Shown piece by piece: positions 9,570 through 17,607 of a DNA stretch of 64,000 nt. The notes beneath the pieces were generated by a model. The model made no database searches. It was not told the DNA's origin and was given only the letters and a program-made list of their open reading frames with translations. The stretch spans positions 1 through 64,000 of the forward strand of contig NZ_BMYM01000005.1 in NCBI RefSeq assembly GCF_014652275.1, written 5' to 3'. A program made the translations under genes and the position numbers. The first letter of the stretch is position 1. Every line of letters begins with the position of its first letter. The stretch comes from Parahalioglobus pacificus. GTDB taxonomy: Bacteria > Pseudomonadota > Gammaproteobacteria > Pseudomonadales > Halieaceae.

Positions 9570-10462
9570 AGCGACCCGGGGAAGTCACACTCGTTGAAGT
9601 CGGGCCCAGGGATGGACTGCAGAATGAAGCGGGCACCCTGACACTGATTGACAAGCTGCAGCTTATCGATGACCTCGGCGCGGCGGGGTTAACCGTTATT
9701 GAAGCTGGCAGTTTCGTTAATCCCCGCTGGGTGCCTCAAATGGCCGATAGCGAAGCTGTGTTCCAGGCCATAAACAGGAAACCCGGTGTCCGCTACAGCG
9801 CTCTCACTCCCAATATAAAAGGTCTGGAGCGCGCAATCAGTGCCGGCGCTGACGAGGTGGCCGTCTTTGCGGCGGCCTCGGAGAGCTTTTCCCATAAAAA
9901 CATCAACTGCAGTATCGATGAAAGCCTGGCGCGCTTTGCGCCGGTGATGGAGCAGGCTGCCGAGCGTGGCCTTCCTGTGAGGGGATACGTGTCCTGCGTG
10001 CTTGGCTGCCCCTACGAGGGAGAGGTCTCTACGGATGCGGTTGCTGCCGTGACCGACAAACTATTGCAAATGGGCTGCTACGAAGTGTCGCTGGGCGACA
10101 CCATAGGAACAGGCACCGCCGGCTCAATGAAAGCTCTGCTGGACAGGCTGCTCGCCGATTTTACGCCTGACCAACTGGCCGTGCACTGCCACGACACCTA
10201 CGGACAAGCGCTGGCCAACATTCTCGTTGCGCTAGAGCAGGGTATCGCAACCATCGACAGTTCCGTGGCCGGACTGGGCGGCTGCCCCTATGCAAAAGGC
10301 GCAAGTGGCAATGTCGCCTCCGAGGACGTCGTCTACATGCTTGAGGGAATGGGTATACGCACCGGTATCGATCTGTCGGCATTGGTTGCCGCAGGCAATC
10401 GAATCTCGGCAGCTTTGGGTCGCGACACTCTATCCCGCGTCGCGCGGGCCATGTCCGCCTGA
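9566..10462 (+). CDS. liuE: Hydroxymethylglutaryl-CoA lyase
   Basis: The 298-residue enzyme cleaves HMG-CoA to acetyl-CoA and acetoacetate, the last step of the leucine pathway. The HMGL-like TIM barrel begins VTLVEVGPRDGLQNE. The metal-binding HCHDTYGQALAN segment and the catalytic cysteine loop GLGGCPYAKGASGN are present. The GTG start overlaps the liuD stop (GTGA), indicating translational coupling. No acetoacetate CoA-transferase follows within the window. Confidence 0.96.
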   Translation: MKRPGEVTLVEVGPRDGLQNEAGTLTLIDKLQLIDDLGAAGLTVIEAGSFVNPRWVPQMADSEAVFQAINRKPGVRYSALTPNIKGLERAISAGADEVAVFAAASESFSHKNINCSIDESLARFAPVMEQAAERGLPVRGYVSCVLGCPYEGEVSTDAVAAVTDKLLQMGCYEVSLGDTIGTGTAGSMKALLDRLLADFTPDQLAVHCHDTYGQALANILVALEQGIATIDSSVAGLGGCPYAKGASGNVASEDVVYMLEGMGIRTGIDLSALVAAGNRISAALGRDTLSRVARAMSA

Positions 10463-10463
10463 C

Positions 10464-10808
10464 ATGAAGTCCGAGCAGGTCTCGCGGCTGCGCAACCTTC
10501 TTGCCACCGTGGTACTGGCCATTGGCGTCTGGCAGGTAGCACTCCCCTGGTTTCAACCGCTGTCTACAGCCACGCTGGTGAGTGCCGCAATGGGTGCTGT
10601 CTACCTCATTATTGCGCTGGGACTGTACGGCACATCGCGATTTGCCTTGCTGTTGGCCGCGGGTGTTGGCATCGCACACGCCATCACTCTCGAACTGCTG
10701 GGAACAACAAGTTCGCCCCAGCACCGCTGGCTGGTCACCGCCGACTGCATCATGGCGATCACTGCGCTGATCGTCGTCTGGCACCTGCGGCACCAGCAAT
10801 CGGCCTGA
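10464..10808 (+). CDS. Small four-helix membrane protein, unknown
   Basis: The protein has 114 residues with four predicted membrane helices: roughly residues 10-30 (LLATVVLAIGVWQVALPWF), 35-56, 58-78 and 88-106. The C-terminal tail is short and basic. I do not recognise a family with certainty. The start ATG lies one base after the liuE stop, so it is probably the last cistron of the liu operon. Whether it has any role in leucine or isovalerate use is unknown. Confidence 0.6.
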   Translation: MKSEQVSRLRNLLATVVLAIGVWQVALPWFQPLSTATLVSAAMGAVYLIIALGLYGTSRFALLLAAGVGIAHAITLELLGTTSSPQHRWLVTADCIMAITALIVVWHLRHQQSA

Positions 10809-10878
10809 AAACACTGCCACGCGGCTAAAGATAGGCTTGCACCGACATCGGAAATCACAAACCAGCGGTCGAGGAACG

Positions 10879-12135
10879 TCAGACTAAGGCAGCACCGCCC
10901 CGCTGAGGGTTGAGACGCCAGACCATGACCGCGAGCAGAACGGCATTGGCCACGACGTAGGCGACTCCGGAAAGCCAGATCACGGGATCTGCCCCTCCGA
11001 CGGCTGACCCACCCGATAATGCGATAATGGCGAGCAATCGTGCACCCTCCCACGGCAGCGTTCGAACGGCGGAGCCTCCGTCGAGCCAAAACGCCGTAGT
11101 CACCGTAGTCGTCAGCAAGACTGCCCACAGGGCGACACCCCACCAGTACGAGAGCTCGACGGCGGCCATGCGATCTGACAGCACAATCACTGCCAACAGC
11201 TGAAAGATTGCATAAATCCCCACCCAGGTCGTAATCGCGGGATCGTATTTGGTGAAATTCGAGAGGTCCGTTTTCTCTCTGGGGTAGCGCTCGGCCACAT
11301 CGGCGGGCCGCCAGCCGGTGCGCGCGACCCAGACACGCAACTTGTCCTGCCAGCGCGCGGTGTGCCAGCTGTCTTTGATCATGTCGACATAGATGTGTGT
11401 GAGCGCCCTGAATGGGTTGAAGGTTCGAAGCGGCCCCCGGATACCATACACAGGCGGATCAGATGCCTGCTCTTCCTGAAACGTCCCGAAGAGCCGGTCC
11501 CAGATAATAAAGACACCACCATAGTTCCTGTCCATGTACTGGTCGTTCTGGGCGTGATGAACGCGGTGGTTAGAGGGGGTTACGAACACCCATTCATACC
11601 AGCCAAGTTTGGGCACGTGCTCTGTGTGTACCCAGTACTGGTAGAGCAAATTTAACGAGCCCACACTGATGACAACCTCGGCGGGCACTCCAGCCAGATA
11701 CATGGGAATGTAAAACACCCACCCCAGAAGAAAGCCGGTACTGGTTTGGCGTAGCGCCGTGGAGAGGTTGTAGTCCTCGCTCTGGTGGTGAGCCACGTGT
11801 GCGGCCCAGAGAATCATGCGCTCATGACCTAGGCGATGTAGCCAGTAATAGCAAAAGTCATACAACACAAAGGCGAAGACCCAGGTCCACCAGTGGCTGG
11901 TGTCCATCAGCGGAAGTGCCATGTACTGGGTAATGAGGTAATACACGTAGCCGCCGACGCCCAGTGTCACGAATCGGCGAACCTGGCTCAGTGTTCCCAG
12001 GAACAGACTACCCACGGCATCATTGAGCCGGTAGGTATTTCTCCCCTTGTAGATACCGTACGCCAACTCAAACAGCATACTGGCGATAAAAAATGGGACA
12101 GCATAAGCGACGAAATTCACTGGCTCTACACTCAC
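10879..12135 (-). CDS. Sterol desaturase / fatty acid hydroxylase family membrane protein
   Basis: The 418-residue integral membrane protein has the di-iron histidine clusters of the fatty acid hydroxylase superfamily: HRLGHE, HVAHHQSED and NHRVHHAQND. Helices lie on both sides. After the catalytic half, the C-terminal third adds about four hydrophobic segments, as in the longer bacterial members related to alkylglycerol monooxygenase. The start is GTG at 12135, the first reasonable one, and no strong ribosome site is seen. The substrate (sterol, carotenoid or alkyl lipid) cannot be told. It is transcribed away from the Ada/AlkA gene. Confidence 0.85.
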   Translation of the reverse strand: MSVEPVNFVAYAVPFFIASMLFELAYGIYKGRNTYRLNDAVGSLFLGTLSQVRRFVTLGVGGYVYYLITQYMALPLMDTSHWWTWVFAFVLYDFCYYWLHRLGHERMILWAAHVAHHQSEDYNLSTALRQTSTGFLLGWVFYIPMYLAGVPAEVVISVGSLNLLYQYWVHTEHVPKLGWYEWVFVTPSNHRVHHAQNDQYMDRNYGGVFIIWDRLFGTFQEEQASDPPVYGIRGPLRTFNPFRALTHIYVDMIKDSWHTARWQDKLRVWVARTGWRPADVAERYPREKTDLSNFTKYDPAITTWVGIYAIFQLLAVIVLSDRMAAVELSYWWGVALWAVLLTTTVTTAFWLDGGSAVRTLPWEGARLLAIIALSGGSAVGGADPVIWLSGVAYVVANAVLLAVMVWRLNPQRGGAALV

Positions 12136-12255
12136 AGGGTTAGTGGCGGATGGTCAAGGCCCGTATCCTGACGGAACGGGCGACGGCGAGCAAGAGAGTC
12201 TATACAGGGCCGATTTTGGCTAGTGAGCGATGTTCTGTGCGGCTATAGTCCTGCC

Positions 12256-13680
12256 ATGACTTCGCTCCGCACAGACGAACCAGATCTAGACCCAGCAGTA
12301 TGCCAACAGGCAAGGCTAGCGCGAGATCCCCGCTTTGACGGCGAGTTTTACCTGGGCGTCCTGACAACCGGCATTTACTGTCGCCCCGTGTGCCCCGCTC
12401 GACTCCCCTCGGAACAGAACGTGCGTTACTTCCGGCTTGCGGCACAGGCTGCAGAGGCGGGATTTAGACCCTGCCTGCGTTGCCGCCCGGAGACCGCCCC
12501 GGGCAGCCCGGCCCGAGCAGGCAGCCTGACCACCACGGAACGGGCAGTCACACTGATTCGAGGCGGTGCACTTAATCACGGTAGCAAATTAGAGGATCTC
12601 GCCACTCGCCTTGGTGTGGGCGAGCGTTATCTGCGCAAACTGTTCCAGCGAGATCTGGGCCTGTCACCACACGCTGTGGCAGGTCATCAGCGCCTACTAC
12701 TCGCCAGGCAGTTAATTGTGGAATCCCAACTTCCGCTCACGGCAGTCGCGGAGGCAGCAGGCTTTGGCAGCCTCCGGCGATTCAACAGTGCGATCAAGAC
12801 CGCCTATGGCATGCCTCCCAGCGCCATGCGGAGGAACAGCGATAGCGATGCCGGGAGATCCAGCGTGACGCTACAGTTGCGCTATCGCCCGCCCTACAAT
12901 TGGCCAGCTGTGCTTGCCTACCTTGAAAGACATTTGGTCGACGAGATTGAATGGATCGATGCCGGGCGTTATGTGCGCCGTGTCGCTGTCGGCAGTGACG
13001 TGGCCATCGTCACCATCGCCCATCAGGAAAGTGGGCACTGTCTGCAGCTCTCAGTCACCAGCGACGGAAATGTGCCTGACCTCATGCCGCTGGTGGCGAA
13101 CTGTCGCCGCATGTTTGACCTCGATGCCAACCCTGCCGTTATCGAGCCAGAGCTATCAAAGGACCCCCTGCTGGCGTCACTGCTGGAATCCCAAAGGGGC
13201 ATACGCAGCCCTGGTGCCTGGACGCCAGCGGAGAGCGCCGTGCGCGCCATCGTAGGCCAGCAGGTGAGTATTGCTGCTGCGAGGCGCGTCTGTGCTCAGC
13301 TGGCGGCTGCCTGTGAGCCAGATGAGAGCGTGCGCACTTTCCCAACCCCGGGCGCCATTGCTGCACTGGGTAATAAGTACTTTGCCATGCCGGGCCGGCG
13401 CAGAGACACCCTGCGCGCCTTGCACCTCGCTGTAGGGACAGCGGGTGAACAAATGGATTTAGAACGGCTTGGGGCCCTGAAAGGTGTGGGCCCGTGGACC
13501 ACAGCGGTGGTGAGTATGCGTGGTATGGGCGATCCCGACGCCTTTCCTGATGCAGATCTCGGTTTATTGAAAGCGCTTGGCGTGAAATCCAACTCCGCGG
13601 CACTGAAGACACGTATCGCCAGCTGGCGCCCCTGGCGGTCATACGCCGCTAATCTGCTCTGGAGGAGCCTGGAATCATGA
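12256..13680 (+). CDS. Ada N-terminal/AraC-type regulator fused to AlkA 3-methyladenine DNA glycosylase
   Basis: Three parts are visible in about 474 residues. An Ada zinc domain has Cys42, Cys46, Cys73 and Cys76, the same 4/27/3 spacing as E. coli Ada, with the methyl-accepting Cys in TTGIYCRPVCPAR. An AraC-type helix-turn-helix pair follows (LATRLGVGERYLRKLF and AVAEAAGFGSLRRFN). Last is an AlkA domain with the helix-hairpin-helix LGALKGVGPWTTAVV and catalytic Asp in FPDADLG. It likely senses phosphotriester methylation and excises alkylated bases. I prefer ATG 12256, right after a TATAGT -10-like hexamer. A GTG at 12223 is the alternative. Confidence 0.9.
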   Translation: MTSLRTDEPDLDPAVCQQARLARDPRFDGEFYLGVLTTGIYCRPVCPARLPSEQNVRYFRLAAQAAEAGFRPCLRCRPETAPGSPARAGSLTTTERAVTLIRGGALNHGSKLEDLATRLGVGERYLRKLFQRDLGLSPHAVAGHQRLLLARQLIVESQLPLTAVAEAAGFGSLRRFNSAIKTAYGMPPSAMRRNSDSDAGRSSVTLQLRYRPPYNWPAVLAYLERHLVDEIEWIDAGRYVRRVAVGSDVAIVTIAHQESGHCLQLSVTSDGNVPDLMPLVANCRRMFDLDANPAVIEPELSKDPLLASLLESQRGIRSPGAWTPAESAVRAIVGQQVSIAAARRVCAQLAAACEPDESVRTFPTPGAIAALGNKYFAMPGRRRDTLRALHLAVGTAGEQMDLERLGALKGVGPWTTAVVSMRGMGDPDAFPDADLGLLKALGVKSNSAALKTRIASWRPWRSYAANLLWRSLES

Positions 13681-14171
13681 AACGTATTCTCTGTTCGTCG
13701 CCGCTGGGTGACCTGACGCTCGTCAGTAATGGCCACGCACTCACTCATATTCTGTTTCCAGACCAACCATTAGGCTCTTTAGCGACACAAGCGGAGTCCG
13801 GTGAAGATGAGGTTTTACTCACCGCGCAACGCGAACTCGCAGAGTACTTTGGCGGAAAACGTCAAAGGTTCTCGGTGCCGACATCGGCAGCGGGTACCGC
13901 ATTCCAGACGCAGGTATGGGATGCGTTGGCGGAGATCCCCTTTGGGGAGCTACGTAGCTATCGGGACATCGCGGTATCGATTCAAAAGCCAAAGGCCGTT
14001 AGGGCCGTAGGAGCGGCAAATGGGCGGAACCCACTGCCCATTATCGTGCCCTGCCACCGGGTCATTGGCAGCAACGGCTCACTCACTGGTTTTGTGGGCG
14101 GCATGGCTGCAAAACGGTTGCTGCTGGGACTGGAGAACAGCGCCCCGCCCGAGAGCCAAGCACTGTTCTGA
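13677..14171 (+). CDS. ogt: Methylated-DNA--protein-cysteine methyltransferase
   Basis: The 164-residue product removes methyl groups from O6-methylguanine by suicide transfer to its own cysteine. The acceptor motif IIVPCHRVIG is intact, followed by GSLTGFVGG. The helix-turn-helix region FQTQVWDALAEIPFGELRSY is typical. Its ATG overlaps the stop of the Ada/AlkA gene by 4 bp, so the two form an alkylation-repair operon. Functionally it supplies the methyltransferase half that a full-length Ada would carry. Confidence 0.95.
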   Translation: MKRILCSSPLGDLTLVSNGHALTHILFPDQPLGSLATQAESGEDEVLLTAQRELAEYFGGKRQRFSVPTSAAGTAFQTQVWDALAEIPFGELRSYRDIAVSIQKPKAVRAVGAANGRNPLPIIVPCHRVIGSNGSLTGFVGGMAAKRLLLGLENSAPPESQALF

Positions 14172-14314
14172 GGAGTATAAATATTGGGCACCCCACAGGG
14201 GGCGCGCGACAAGCGGTTGTTAATCAGCTCCCTGGTGCGACAATGCGCCGTTTTGGTCAGAGAGATCCGACAAGTTCATCAAGCGACGAGCCCTTGATCG
14301 ACGCTGTCAGTCGC

Positions 14315-15205
14315 TCAAAGGCTGCTGGCAATAAAACCAATCCAGGCATCTTCCTTGATGAAGCCACTGCCCCAGCTTTCCCACTCATCGCCAAGGCCTT
14401 TCTCAGTAATCTGCTCTACCGTCATGCCGCCCTCGATACCGCTTTGCACAGCATCGATAGTGCGCGTGAGCATATCCAGATAACGCTCCAGGTCTTTACG
14501 ATCCGCCAGATCGCCATGGCCCGGAACAATCACAGTCTGGTCATCGACCTTCGCTAGCACCGCTTCAATATTCGCCGCGAAACCGAGAACGTTGCCGCCC
14601 GAGCCGAGGTCTACAAAAGGGAAGCGATCTTTAAAATAGTGATCGCCCATATGCACTACGTTTTCGGCAGCAAAGAACACCACACTGTCGCCATCTGTGT
14701 GACCAGTAGGAAAGTGCTGTACTTCTACGTCATCGCCATTGAAATGCAACGCCAGCGAGTCGCCGTAGGTCACCACGGGCAGCGCGGCTTTAGGGCTGGG
14801 TTCGATGACGCGATTGAAAGCCTTCATTTCCTGCCGCGTAGACATCCGCTCGCGAACATTTGTGTGGGCCACAATAAGGGCGCCCTGCTCGCCCCAGTAG
14901 TTATTGGCACCGGTATGGTCAAAGTGCCAGTGAGTATTGATCACGAAGGTCGGGACGGACGAATCAGCAGACAGCTCACGCAGTGCATCGTGGTAGGCAG
15001 GGGCGTACTCAGCGTAATCGTCATCGATCATAAGAACACCATCCTCACCCACAGAGGCCACTACGTTGCCACCTCGTCCCTGTAACAGGTGGAGGTTGCC
15101 TTTCAGCTCCGAGACGGACACGCTGGGAGCCTCTTCCTGCGCTGCCACCAGAGGCGCAACGACAGCAGCAGACAGTGCCAGGCACAACTTCAAGTACTTA
15201 TTCAC
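14315..15205 (-). CDS. Exported metallo-beta-lactamase fold hydrolase
   Basis: The product has about 296 residues with an N-terminal signal peptide (LKLCLALSAAVVAPLVAAQ). The MBL metal motif HxHxDH is present as NTHWHFDHTG, followed by the later ligands in FPTGHTDGDS and VPGHGDLADR. It is probably periplasmic with two zinc ions. The substrate is unknown, and nothing marks it as a true antibiotic-hydrolysing lactamase. I chose the GTG at 15205 because AAAGGA lies six bases upstream; a TTG at 15211 is the alternative. It is followed by 143 bp of non-coding sequence up to ogt. Confidence 0.85.
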   Translation of the reverse strand: MNKYLKLCLALSAAVVAPLVAAQEEAPSVSVSELKGNLHLLQGRGGNVVASVGEDGVLMIDDDYAEYAPAYHDALRELSADSSVPTFVINTHWHFDHTGANNYWGEQGALIVAHTNVRERMSTRQEMKAFNRVIEPSPKAALPVVTYGDSLALHFNGDDVEVQHFPTGHTDGDSVVFFAAENVVHMGDHYFKDRFPFVDLGSGGNVLGFAANIEAVLAKVDDQTVIVPGHGDLADRKDLERYLDMLTRTIDAVQSGIEGGMTVEQITEKGLGDEWESWGSGFIKEDAWIGFIASSL

Positions 15206-15238
15206 GATCAATCCTTTGTTATCAGGTGCTCTTTATAC

Positions 15239-15484
15239 TCAGGCATTGAGATCGGGGATCATTTCGTTTTTAAGGCGCTCGATGGCATCCTTGAGCTTCA
15301 ATTTTTCCTTCTTAAGGCGCTGCAGCAATATCTGGTTTTGATAGGGAAAGCCGTACATCTCGGCGATCTTTTTATCCAGAGCCCGGTGCCGTGCCTGGAG
15401 TTGCATCAGTCTCATCGCCGGCGTCAGCACCTCGTTGGCTGCTTCAACACCGTTAGCGGGGCCCTGATCGGGGGGTTGCGTCAT
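15239..15484 (-). CDS. YdcH/DUF465 family small protein
   Basis: The 81-residue protein has a C-terminal half that is a helical hairpin: ARHRALDKKIAEMYGFPYQ, then LKKEKLKLKDAIERLK. This is the conserved pattern of the YdcH (DUF465) family. The N-terminal 20 residues are low-complexity. Function in the family is unsettled. It lies between the MBL-fold gene and cysQ on the same strand, about 30 bp upstream of the former. Confidence 0.8.
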   Translation of the reverse strand: MTQPPDQGPANGVEAANEVLTPAMRLMQLQARHRALDKKIAEMYGFPYQNQILLQRLKKEKLKLKDAIERLKNEMIPDLNA

Positions 15485-15556
15485 AACCGTGATTACAGTG
15501 CCAGAAAAAGTAGAAACGTCACTCTATACCCTCTGATATTGGAGGCACAAGCGCAC

Positions 15557-16411
15557 TCAGGTGGCCATGGCGCCCAGCAAGCCCCGCCACTGCGATGCAG
15601 TGGGGTCTGCAAGTGCGATGAAGTCAGGGCTGAGCAGCGTATCGCGGCAGTTGTACCGCAGCGGGACACCGGCCAGGTCCAAGACCGCACCGCCCGCTGC
15701 AGAAACGAGTGCATCGCCAGCGGCCACGTCCCATTCGCTGCAGGGCGAGAATCGGGGATAGAGATCGCCGCGGCCAGCGGCCATGTCGCAGAACTTAATC
15801 GCGCTACCGCTATTGAGCCTATCGTGCCCACCAAACGCGCCGTTAAGCCAGTCAAGGCAGTGCGCTAGTCGTGGACCGCGGTGTCTCGCACTGGCAAGCA
15901 CGGTAGGGAAGCCGCCACCGAGACTGCGGCAAGCAAGCTCTCTCCAGCTCCCGTCACATGCGCCGATCTGCCAGGCCCCCTCTCCCGGGATGCCCGCATA
16001 GGCCAGTGCTTCTAACGGCTGGTAGATCAGGCCCAATACCGGTCTGTGAGACTCAACAAGGGCTATGTTAATCGTGAACTGCCCGGTCTCCTCCAGAAAT
16101 TCCCGCGTGCCATCCAGAGGGTCCACCAGCCAGAAGCGATCCCATTCGCGTCGCTGAGCCGTCACGGCTAATGGTGACTCTTCAGACAACACTGGCACGT
16201 CAGGCCAAAGCCCTTGCAGCCCCTCATCCAACAAACGGTGCGATGCCAGATCTGCCGCGGTCAGTGGCGTTCGATCCGATTTCGATTCAACCTCAATACG
16301 ATCTGCACCATGATAATACGCGAGAATGGCGTTCCCGGCTTGCTCACATAGGCGAATGAGCGCATCAAGTGTATTTCGCGAGCACAGGTTATCAGTGACA
16401 GAATCATTCAT
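15557..16411 (-). CDS. cysQ: 3'(2'),5'-bisphosphate nucleotidase CysQ
   Basis: The 284-residue Mg-dependent phosphatase hydrolyses pAp, a by-product of sulfate assimilation. Inositol-monophosphatase family motifs are LSEESP, WLVDPLDGTREFLEETGQFTINIALVE (split here for reading) and the C-terminal CSEWDVAAGDALVSAAGG. ATG 16411 fits the normal family N-terminus; an upstream in-frame extension to 16459 looks non-coding. It is divergent from yrfG, a neighbour it shares in many gammaproteobacteria. Confidence 0.93.
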   Translation of the reverse strand: MNDSVTDNLCSRNTLDALIRLCEQAGNAILAYYHGADRIEVESKSDRTPLTAADLASHRLLDEGLQGLWPDVPVLSEESPLAVTAQRREWDRFWLVDPLDGTREFLEETGQFTINIALVESHRPVLGLIYQPLEALAYAGIPGEGAWQIGACDGSWRELACRSLGGGFPTVLASARHRGPRLAHCLDWLNGAFGGHDRLNSGSAIKFCDMAAGRGDLYPRFSPCSEWDVAAGDALVSAAGGAVLDLAGVPLRYNCRDTLLSPDFIALADPTASQWRGLLGAMAT

Positions 16412-16510
16412 GGGCCCAGTGTAACGGGAGTTAAAGAATATCGCTCCGCTCACGCCCAATTCGCGTCATACTTCAGGTACGACGAGGCTCAACGACTCCT
16501 TTTGCACGCA

Positions 16511-17179
16511 ATGATCGATTGGCACCACATAGACACCGTCCTGCTGGATATGGATGGCACCCTGCTGGACCTGCACTTCGATAACTATTTCTGGCTGGAA
16601 CACTTGCCACGGGTCTATGCCGACCGCGAAAAGATCCCCGAGGAAGAAGCGTCCCGTCAGCTGCAGCAGCGATTCCACTCCGGCGAGGGGACCCTTGCCT
16701 GGTATTCATTGGATCACTGGTCGGAGCAGTTGGGCATGGATATACCGGCGCTTAAGCGCGAAACCGCCCATCGCGTGCAAGTTCGCCCACACACCATCGA
16801 TTTTCTGACCTGGCTACACAGCACCCACATGGACGTAGTGATGGTGACTAACGCCCATCGTAAGACGCTGGAGATAAAAATGGCGCAGGTGGATATCACT
16901 CATTGGTTTGATCGCGTTGTCGTTTCTCACGATCTCGACGCCCCCAAGGAGGATGTGTCGTTCTGGCAACGACTACAGGCAGTGCACCCCTTTGATCCAC
17001 AACGCACCCTGTTAATCGATGACACGGAAAACGTGCTTGCTTCGGCACATCACTATGGCATCGCGCATCTGCTGACACTGCTACAGCCGGACAGCCAGCA
17101 GCAGAAGCGGTTAGATACGCGGTTTCCTGGGATTCACCACTTCGACGAAATCATGCCGGCGAGGGAAACAACGCCATGA
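16511..17179 (+). CDS. yrfG: HAD-family GMP/IMP nucleotidase YrfG
   Basis: The 222-residue protein has HAD phosphatase motifs: I LLDMDGTLLDL with the nucleophile Asp, II VMVTNAHR, and IV LIDDTENVLASA. The segment LHFDNYFWLEHLP is typical of the YrfG subfamily, which dephosphorylates GMP and IMP. ATG 16511 is preferred over a TTG three codons earlier. Its stop overlaps hslR by 4 bp, the same pairing as yrfG-hslR in E. coli. Confidence 0.93.
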   Translation: MIDWHHIDTVLLDMDGTLLDLHFDNYFWLEHLPRVYADREKIPEEEASRQLQQRFHSGEGTLAWYSLDHWSEQLGMDIPALKRETAHRVQVRPHTIDFLTWLHSTHMDVVMVTNAHRKTLEIKMAQVDITHWFDRVVVSHDLDAPKEDVSFWQRLQAVHPFDPQRTLLIDDTENVLASAHHYGIAHLLTLLQPDSQQQKRLDTRFPGIHHFDEIMPARETTP

Positions 17180-17565
17180 ACGAGAAGTTACGCATCGACA
17201 AGTGGCTGTGGGCGGCACGATTCTTTAAAACGCGCAGCCTCGCGAAGGCCGCCATCGAGGGCGGAAAAGTGCAGGTTGGTGGCCAGCGGGTCAAAGTCTC
17301 AAAAGAGATAATGGTGGGAGACCAACTCCGGGTGCGTCAGGGCTGGGACGAGAAAGACATTGTTATTGTGGCCCTGAGTGACCAACGACGGGGCGCGCCG
17401 GAGGCCAGCCAGCTCTATCAAGAGACTGACGAGAGTATCGCACGGCGTGAAGCTGAAGCTGTGGCGCGAAAAGCCGCAGGGGGTATGATCGAACGCCCCA
17501 TGAAACGGCCGAGTAAACGGGAACGCCGCCAAATTCACCGTTTCAGAGAGCTGCCCAAGGACTGA
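17176..17565 (+). CDS. hslR: Ribosome-associated heat shock protein Hsp15
   Basis: This is a 129-residue S4-domain RNA-binding protein. The S4 motif is RIDKWLWAARFFKTRSLAKA followed by IEGGKVQVGGQRVK. The basic C-terminal tail (MKRPSKRERRQIHRFREL) is typical of HslR. The family binds 50S subunits carrying stalled nascent chains and aids their recycling. It is coupled to yrfG through an ATGA overlap. Confidence 0.93.
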   Translation: MNEKLRIDKWLWAARFFKTRSLAKAAIEGGKVQVGGQRVKVSKEIMVGDQLRVRQGWDEKDIVIVALSDQRRGAPEASQLYQETDESIARREAEAVARKAAGGMIERPMKRPSKRERRQIHRFRELPKD

Positions 17566-17607
17566 GCACCTGACGTTAGCGCAGGAACAACCCCACGCGG
17601 CTGCCCC

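Noticed and set aside
12223..12255. GTG start for the Ada/AlkA gene
   Set aside because: The extension does not resemble Ada N-termini; ATG 12256 fits the family better, though neither has a clear ribosome site.
14172..14314. Possible terminator between ogt and the MBL-fold gene
   Set aside because: A GC-rich stretch is present, but there is no good stem followed by a T tract on either strand.
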